DNA of 11,065 bases, from positions 1 to 11,065 of the forward strand of contig CALVLO010000042.1 in assembly GCA_944338265.1 (NCBI GenBank), read 5' to 3'. The notes beneath the pieces were generated by a model. That model was not told the origin of the DNA, did no database searches, and saw only the letters and a list, made by a program, of their open reading frames with translations. A program made the translations under genes and the position numbers. Numbering within the stretch: position 1 is the first letter of the stretch; every line of letters starts with the position of its first letter. This DNA is from an uncultured Clostridia bacterium (GTDB lineage: Bacteria > Bacillota > Clostridia > Christensenellales > Borkfalkiaceae). Shown here piece after piece: positions 6,025-11,065 of this stretch.

Positions 6025-6626
6025 GATCTGATGCACGCATTATGCGTGCGCTCCCGTTCAAGTGTGGTATCTTCCTCATGCCCCGGGTGCACGGTATGAT
6101 CACCTTCCAGGGCGTAGAGCCTGCGCACGCTCTGCGCGAGCGCGTCGGCATCCCCCGTAGGAAGATCGGTGCGCCCCACGCTGCCCGCAAACAGCGTATC
6201 CCCCGTGAAGAGGTGCCCCTCCGTAAGAAAACACGCCCCGCCCGCCGTATGCCCCGGCGTTGCGATCACACAAAAGCGCATGCCGCAAAGCGCCAATTCT
6301 TCGCCGTCGCGGAAGGTGAAATCGGGGGTGAACGCGGGCATGGGTGCCCCAAACATCGCCGCGAGGTTGCCGCTCCCCGCAATGAGCCCCTCTTCGCCCG
6401 CGAGGCATCCCACCTTCGCGCCCGCCGCCTGCAGGGCGGCGCATCCGCCGATATGGTCGAAATGCCCGTGCGTCAAAAGCACATGCGTGACGGTAAGCCC
6501 GCGCTTTTTTGCCTCTTCCACGATGCGCGGCTGCGCAGGATCGATGGCGACGGCGCGCTTCCCGTCCGCCGTAACAAGGTAGCTGTTCGCCGCAAACCCG
6601 ATGGGATAAATTTTGTATATTTGCAT
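6018..6626 (-). CDS. Metallo-beta-lactamase fold hydrolase, glyoxalase II-like (YqgX type)
   Basis: The 202-residue cytoplasmic protein has the complete metal-binding set of the glyoxalase II-like branch: THGHFDH (H53, H55, D57, H58), the TPGHT histidine H126, the bridging aspartate D143 in FTGDTLFAGSVGR, and H183 in VHPGHEEDTTLERERTHN. Its length is close to Bacillus YqgX (about 211). Family members hydrolyse thioesters such as S-lactoylglutathione, or other small thioesters where glutathione is absent; the substrate here cannot be read from sequence. The ribosome binding site AGGAG (6636-6632) is 5 nt from the ATG. The gene follows relA after 60 nt containing a large fold-back element, and its 3' end overlaps hemZ. 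A small hydrolase of this type between relA and hemZ is common in Clostridia. Confidence 0.93.
   Translation of the reverse strand: MQIYKIYPIGFAANSYLVTADGKRAVAIDPAQPRIVEEAKKRGLTVTHVLLTHGHFDHIGGCAALQAAGAKVGCLAGEEGLIAGSGNLAAMFGAPMPAFTPDFTFRDGEELALCGMRFCVIATPGHTAGGACFLTEGHLFTGDTLFAGSVGRTDLPTGDADALAQSVRRLYALEGDHTVHPGHEEDTTLERERTHNACIRSC
6033..6055 (-). promoter_or_regulatory. Hairpin plus Shine-Dalgarno before hemZ
   Basis: GGGAG (6055-6051) is the best ribosome binding site before hemZ, but it lies 26 nt from the ATG at 6024. A perfect hairpin, GCACGCA (6049-6043), loop TAA, TGCGTGC (6039-6033), fills most of that gap. If folded, it leaves 9 nt between the site and the start, an ideal distance. 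It also buries the alternative GTG at 6036-6034. The hairpin is coding sequence of the upstream hydrolase, so ribosomes finishing that gene would open it. Confidence 0.45.
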
Positions 6627-6643
6627 AGATACTCCTGTATTAC

Positions 6644-6686
6644 GTTCACGAATTTTCCGCGTCAGCTCGCGGAAAAAAGTGTGAAC
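6644..6686 (-). other. Fold-back element between relA and the hydrolase gene
   Basis: Almost the whole relA-hydrolase gap folds on itself. The inner stem pairs TTTTCCGCG with CGCGGAAAA (6676-6668 with 6661-6653, 6-nt loop). The outer stem pairs GTTCAC with GTGAAC (6686-6681 with 6649-6644) across an asymmetric internal loop. No T-run follows, so it is not a standard intrinsic terminator. It begins directly after the relA TAG. It may set mRNA stability or processing within the operon, but that role is inferred. Confidence 0.5.
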
Positions 6687-8816
6687 CTAGTTCGCCAAAC
6701 GGTGCACATCCAAGATCCTCTCCCGCTGGCGGATCTTGCCGATGAGCACCTCCACATCCTGCCGGTTGGTGAGCGAGACGCTCACCTCGACGATGGCGGA
6801 ATTGTTCTTATCGTATCTGCCGTTGATGGAGGTGAGCTCCAGCTTCATCTCGGCAAGCACGGCGCTGATCGCCGAGAGCGCCGCGCCCTGATCTTCCGCG
6901 AGCACAACGACGGAAGCCTTAAACCGCGCCGCGCCGCCCTGCTCCGTCCACTCCGCGGGCAGCAGCCTGTTCTTTTCGGCATTCTTCATGTTGGGGCAGT
7001 CCCTGCGGTGGATGACCACGCCCCTCCCGCGCGTGACGAAACCGACGATATCATCCCCCGGCACGGGCGAGCAGCAGCCCGCAAAGGAGACGAGCATGCC
7101 CGCCTGCCCCTCGATGCGCACCGAACCGCCCGAATGCTTGCCCTTGAAGGGCGTGGGCGCAATGGGCACGGGCGCCTCTTTGCGGAAGTAATCCATCAGC
7201 TTAAAGAGCACCTGATTGGCGGAGATCGCCCCATAGCCGATGGCGGAATACATCTCGTCCGGCGTATCGAAGGAGAACTTATCGGAGACCTTTTTGAAGC
7301 TCTCCGGCGTAACGAGCGCCGCAAGCGAGGCGCCCCGCCGCTTGGCTGCCTCCTCGAGCATGCTCTTGCCGAGGCGGATATTCTCCTCCTTCATCTCCTT
7401 TTTGTAGAAGGACTTGATCTTGGCGCGCGCCGAAGAGGATTTGATGAATTTCAGCCAATCGCGCGAGGGTCCCTTGCTCGCGGGCGAAGTGATGATCTCC
7501 ACAACGTCGCCGAGCTCGAGCTTGGTATTTAAGGGGACGATCTTGCCGTTCACCTTGGCGCCCGTACAGTGGTTGCCGATCTCCGAATGGATGGCGTAAG
7601 CAAAATCGACGGGCGTCGCCCCCACGGGGAGGGAGATGACCTTGCTCTTGGGCGTAAAGACCAAGAGCTCCGTCGAATACAGCTCGCCCTTGACGGTATC
7701 CATGAACTCCTTGGAGTCTTTCAGCCCGCCCTGCAGCTCCATCACTTCGCGGATCCACGAGATGCGCGCATCCAGCGAGCTCTCCTCCTCCCGCTGTTCC
7801 TTATACTTCCAATGCGCGGCGATACCGTACTCCGCCGTGCGGTGCATCTCCTCCGTGCGGATCTGGATCTCGAAGGGCTGCCCGAAGTTGGTAACGACCG
7901 TCGTATGCAGCGACTGATAGAAGTTGGGCTTGGGCGTTGCGATATAATCTTTGATGCGCCCCGGGATAGGCTTCCACTTCTTGTGGATCTTGCCGAACAC
8001 CTCGTAGCACTCGTCCACCGTGCCCACGATAACGCGCACGGCGGTGAGATCGTAGATCTGATCGAGCGTCTTGTGCTTATCCTTCATCTTTTTGTAGATA
8101 GAGTAGAAGTGCTTGGGGCGCCCGAACACTTCGCCGTGGATATGGCTCTCGGTGAGGATGGCGTTGATCTCCTCGACGACGTAATCGACGAAGCGGTTGC
8201 GCTCTTCGAGCTTCTGATGGATGCTCTCCACCAAAAATTCGAAAGCGGCAGGTTCGAGGTATTTGAGGCACAGGTCTTCGAGCTCGCACTTGATCTGCGA
8301 AATACCCAGCCTGCCCGCGATGGGCGCGTAAATATCCAGCGTCTCGCGCGCCATCTTCTGCTGCCGCTCCTTGGAGAGATAGTTCAAAGAGCGCATGTTG
8401 TGCAGGCGGTCTGCAAGCTTGATGATGATCACGCGGATATCCTTCGCCATCGCAAGGAAGATCTTGCGGAAGTTCTCCGCCTCCTCCTCTTCCTGCGATT
8501 TGAAGACGATCTTATCCAGCTTGGTCACGCCCGCAACGAGGGTGAGCACGCCCTCGCCGAACTCGCGGCGCACGTCCTCCTCCGTCGCGGAAGTATCTTC
8601 GATGACGTCGTGCAGCAGCGCGCCCGCGATCGTCTCCGCATCCAGCCCGAGGTCGACGAGGATCTCCGCCACGGCGCACGGGTGGATAAAGTACGGCTCG
8701 CCCGAGGCGCGGCGCTGATTGCGGTGCGCCTCCTTGGCAAAGTCGTATGCCCGCAGCAGCATATCGCGCTCGCTGCCCGTATAAAATTCGTAGATCTTCA
8801 TGAGAATGGATTCCAT
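6687..8816 (-). CDS. relA: Bifunctional (p)ppGpp synthetase/hydrolase Rel
   Basis: This enzyme makes (p)ppGpp from ATP and GDP/GTP on starved ribosomes and also hydrolyses it, setting the stringent response. All domains of the long RSH family are present (709 residues). The hydrolase HD domain has HDVIEDT near residue 69 and LADRLHNMRSL near 135. The synthetase has GRPKHFYSIYKKM near 232 and FYQSLHTTV near 299, and the RxKD motif (RIKD near 287) marks the bifunctional type rather than the synthesis-only EXDD type. A TGS domain (about 385-445), a zinc-finger-like region with AGCCSPVPGDD and HRRDCPNM, and a C-terminal ACT domain follow. I chose the ATG at 8816 because AGGAGG (8829-8824), inside the last recJ codons, is 7 nt from it. 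The ATG at 8822, which overlaps the recJ stop as ATGA, is only 1 nt from that site. Coupling to recJ is likely. Confidence 0.97.
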   Translation of the reverse strand: MESILMKIYEFYTGSERDMLLRAYDFAKEAHRNQRRASGEPYFIHPCAVAEILVDLGLDAETIAGALLHDVIEDTSATEEDVRREFGEGVLTLVAGVTKLDKIVFKSQEEEEAENFRKIFLAMAKDIRVIIIKLADRLHNMRSLNYLSKERQQKMARETLDIYAPIAGRLGISQIKCELEDLCLKYLEPAAFEFLVESIHQKLEERNRFVDYVVEEINAILTESHIHGEVFGRPKHFYSIYKKMKDKHKTLDQIYDLTAVRVIVGTVDECYEVFGKIHKKWKPIPGRIKDYIATPKPNFYQSLHTTVVTNFGQPFEIQIRTEEMHRTAEYGIAAHWKYKEQREEESSLDARISWIREVMELQGGLKDSKEFMDTVKGELYSTELLVFTPKSKVISLPVGATPVDFAYAIHSEIGNHCTGAKVNGKIVPLNTKLELGDVVEIITSPASKGPSRDWLKFIKSSSARAKIKSFYKKEMKEENIRLGKSMLEEAAKRRGASLAALVTPESFKKVSDKFSFDTPDEMYSAIGYGAISANQVLFKLMDYFRKEAPVPIAPTPFKGKHSGGSVRIEGQAGMLVSFAGCCSPVPGDDIVGFVTRGRGVVIHRRDCPNMKNAEKNRLLPAEWTEQGGAARFKASVVVLAEDQGAALSAISAVLAEMKLELTSINGRYDKNNSAIVEVSVSLTNRQDVEVLIGKIRQRERILDVHRLAN

Positions 8817-8818
8817 AC

Positions 8819-11065
8819 TCATTCCTCCTGCAGCCGCAAGACGGCGTTATAGGTGGGCGAGAGCTTGAGATCGGTCTTCTTGCCGCGGAACATGTGCAGC
8901 CGCCCGCCCTCGAGCGAGATGAGCCCGAGCTCTTCGAACACGGCGAGCGCGAAGATGAACTGCTCCGCAGAAAATCCGAGGCTTCCACAGCCCTTTGCCG
9001 CTTCCGCATATGTCGTACCCGTCACACGTTCCCCCTCCGTGCGCAGCGCCGCAAACACGGCGAGGAGCTGCTCCCGCTCCGCAGAGAGCGCATACAGCCG
9101 CCCGCTCCCGCTCAGGCTCCCGTTGACGGCGACCTCCGCCCTGCCGAGCTGCAAATTGCAGGCGGGCGGCTTTTCCAGAAAGACGACGTCGCGGAAGGCG
9201 GAGAGGTCGCACCCCTCATCGGGCGCGTACAGGGCGACGTTCTCGGTGTTGCCCGAGGCGAGGCGGAACACGTCGACGGGGATGCCCGCAAGCGAAGGAA
9301 AGGCGGCGAGCGTCTCCTTCTCGTAAAAGACGGCGGCGAGCCCGTAGGCGCAGGCGCGCACCTTCTCCGCAATGCACCCGTCGAGCGCGGCGGTATCCGC
9401 CGTGGGCGCAAGCGGGGCGCCGTGCAGCGCGCGGAGGGTGTTTTCGAACGCCTCGGGAGAAGCGTCCCCGCCGCCCGCAGGCAGCACCGCCCGTACAAAT
9501 CCCTTCAAGTATTCCTTCCCGCGGAAGCGGGAGAGATTGTATTCAAAGACGACCGTCTTTTTAAGGTCGCTCTTCAACAGCTTGAGCTCGCGCGCGCCGT
9601 TGAAATACATGAGATCGAGCCCGCCCGCGTGCATCGCAAGGTGGGGCGAGAGCGGCTTGACGGGCGCGGCGTCGAGGCGGTCCGCCTCCATCGTAAAGAG
9701 CGGGCGGCGGTTGCCGATGCCGAAGGGTTCCAGCATGGCAAGCTCGTGCGCGACGCGCACATGGTCCTCCCCCTCCCCCGCCACATACAGCTTGGAGACA
9801 AAGTCCTCGCGCGCGTAGTGCGCGCCGATATAGCCATCGAGCGCGGCTTTGAGGCGGGGAAAGTTCTCCGCCGTCACGTTGACGCCCGCCGCCTGCGCGT
9901 GCCCGCCGAACTCCTCGATATATTCCGCACACGCCTTGAGCGCCTCGAAGATGTTCACGCCCTCCACGCTGCGGGCGCTGCCGCGCAGCACGTTGCCGCG
10001 GCGCACAAAGAGCAGCGCGGGGCGGGAAAATTCCTCGGCGATGCGGGCGGCGACGATGCCAACAAAGCCCGCGTTCCAATGCTCCGCGGCGAGCATGATG
10101 ACGTTGCCGAACGCCCCCTCTTCCTTCGCCGCGGCGAGCGCCTGCGCATACAGCTCGTCGCAGGCGCGCTGCCGCTCGCCGTTGTAAAGGTTGAGCTTCT
10201 CCGCCAGCGCGGCGACCGCCTCCTCGTTCTCCGTGGTAAAGAGCGCGAGCGCGGCGTGCGCATCCCCCATCCTGCCCGCGGCATTGATGCGGGGCGCGAC
10301 GGTGAAGGCGAGCGTCTGCGCCGAGATCTCCGCACTCTTGCCGAGCAGCGCGGAAAAAGCGGGGCGAGGGCGCTCCGCAATGCGTTTGAGCCCTTCGGCG
10401 ACGATATCGCGGTTCTCGTCCGTCAGCGGCACACTGTCCGCCACCGTGGAGAGGGCGGCGAAGTCGACGAGTTCCATCGCCTTCTCGCCGATGAGCGCCT
10501 GCGCGAGCTTGAACGCCACGCCCGCGCCGCACAGATTATCGTAGGGATAGTCGTCTTTGAGTTTGGGGTTTACGACGATGCAGTCGGGCAGCCGTTCGGG
10601 CAGCTCGTGGTGGTCGGTCACGATGACGTAAGCGCCCTGCTCCTTGGCGTACTCCACTTCCTCGTAATTGGAGATGCCGCAATCCACCGTAACGATGAGA
10701 TCGGGCAGAAATTCATCAAAGATCTTATCGAGCGCGGCGATGCTCATGCCGTAGCCCTCCGCGCGCTCGGGCACATACAGATAGGGCTCGATGCCGAAGG
10801 CGCGCAGCGCCCGCGAGAGCACCGCCAAAGCGCCGATGCCGTCTGCATCATAGTCGCCGAAGACGGCGACGCGCCAGCCCTCCGCCTTCGCCTCGGTGAG
10901 GAGCGCGACCGCCTCCTTCATCCCCTTCATGCAAAAGGGAGATAACAGATGCTCGCGCGAGGGATGGAGGAAGGCGCGCATCTTGCCCTCCGTCGACATG
11001 CCGAGCGCGTAGAGAAGGCGCGCCGTCGTATCAGCGATGCCGAGCGCCGCGGCGCACGCCTTGAC
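8819..11065 (-). CDS. recJ: Single-stranded-DNA-specific exonuclease RecJ, 5' end outside window
   Basis: RecJ degrades single-stranded DNA 5' to 3' in recombination and mismatch or base-excision repair. The frame is open to the right edge (748 visible residues), so the start lies outside; the missing part is probably a few dozen residues by comparison with Bacillus RecJ (about 786). The DHH-family motifs are complete in visible numbering: VFGDYDADG (D71, D73, D75), TVDCG (D128), TDHH (D151-H153), TVAD (D210), RINAAGRMG and the DHHA1 motif FGGHAQAAGV near 387. The HWNAGFVGIVAAR segment matches the Firmicutes WNxG form of a region that reads WHxG in E. coli. About 250 further residues after the nuclease core form the C-terminal domain usual in Firmicutes RecJ. 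It ends LQEE, its last codons supplying the relA ribosome binding site. relA follows directly, without apt between them. Confidence 0.96.
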   Translation of the reverse strand, partial: VKACAAALGIADTTARLLYALGMSTEGKMRAFLHPSREHLLSPFCMKGMKEAVALLTEAKAEGWRVAVFGDYDADGIGALAVLSRALRAFGIEPYLYVPERAEGYGMSIAALDKIFDEFLPDLIVTVDCGISNYEEVEYAKEQGAYVIVTDHHELPERLPDCIVVNPKLKDDYPYDNLCGAGVAFKLAQALIGEKAMELVDFAALSTVADSVPLTDENRDIVAEGLKRIAERPRPAFSALLGKSAEISAQTLAFTVAPRINAAGRMGDAHAALALFTTENEEAVAALAEKLNLYNGERQRACDELYAQALAAAKEEGAFGNVIMLAAEHWNAGFVGIVAARIAEEFSRPALLFVRRGNVLRGSARSVEGVNIFEALKACAEYIEEFGGHAQAAGVNVTAENFPRLKAALDGYIGAHYAREDFVSKLYVAGEGEDHVRVAHELAMLEPFGIGNRRPLFTMEADRLDAAPVKPLSPHLAMHAGGLDLMYFNGARELKLLKSDLKKTVVFEYNLSRFRGKEYLKGFVRAVLPAGGGDASPEAFENTLRALHGAPLAPTADTAALDGCIAEKVRACAYGLAAVFYEKETLAAFPSLAGIPVDVFRLASGNTENVALYAPDEGCDLSAFRDVVFLEKPPACNLQLGRAEVAVNGSLSGSGRLYALSAEREQLLAVFAALRTEGERVTGTTYAEAAKGCGSLGFSAEQFIFALAVFEELGLISLEGGRLHMFRGKKTDLKLSPTYNAVLRLQEE

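Noticed and set aside
4636..6099. Long plus-strand open frame opposite hemZ
   Set aside because: It starts inside the terminator region and mirrors the hemZ codons; no domain is recognisable.
8822..8822. relA start at the ATG overlapping the recJ stop (ATGA)
   Set aside because: Only 1 nt separates it from the AGGAGG; the ATG six bases downstream has a 7-nt gap. It remains possible, and would add two residues.
7569..10945. Long plus-strand open frames opposite relA (7569-8852) and recJ (8894-10945)
   Set aside because: They are antisense shadows of two fully recognised conserved proteins, without ribosome binding sites or promoters.

Overview
The window looks like a chromosomal housekeeping region from a high-GC, probably anaerobic member of the Firmicutes, most likely Clostridia. 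Three things support this: the recJ-relA-MBL hydrolase-hemZ gene order, strong AGGAGG ribosome binding sites, and vegetative sigma-A type promoters (TTGACA, 17 bp, TATAAT-like). I cannot place it more precisely. No mobile element, CRISPR array, rRNA or tRNA was seen.

Layout. All genes but one are on the minus strand. Read in the direction of transcription from the right edge, the first unit is recJ (its start lies beyond the window), relA/rel, a glyoxalase-II-like metallo-hydrolase and hemZ. These genes are tightly spaced or overlapping. The unit ends at about 4651 against a strong hairpin shared with a convergent plus-strand gene. The middle block (2520-4599) is a small divergent module. On the minus strand it has an SPFH-domain protein with two C-terminal zinc ribbons, followed by a one-TM protein. 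On the plus strand is a two-TM, winged-helix-like, zinc-ribbon protein that starts at TTG. The two directions have back-to-back near-consensus promoters. The left block is rpsO-pnp: a perfectly spaced promoter, a structured leader, S15, an intrinsic terminator 9 nt after the stop, a structured pnp leader, and polynucleotide phosphorylase running off the left edge.

How the genes work together. rpsO-pnp is the classic pairing of ribosome assembly with RNA decay. The recJ-relA unit joins DNA repair, stringent response and small housekeeping enzymes; apt and dtd, which often sit in this cluster in Firmicutes, are absent. The middle module has the architecture of SPFH/zinc-ribbon membrane-associated systems (compare Bacillus YdjGHI) and is the least characterised part of the window.

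The most interesting non-coding signals are a duplicated Shine-Dalgarno sequence with a shared anti-SD strand in the rpsO leader, a hairpin that appears to place a distant Shine-Dalgarno next to the hemZ start, two large GC-rich palindromes between genes, and a 43-nt fold-back element between relA and the hydrolase gene.
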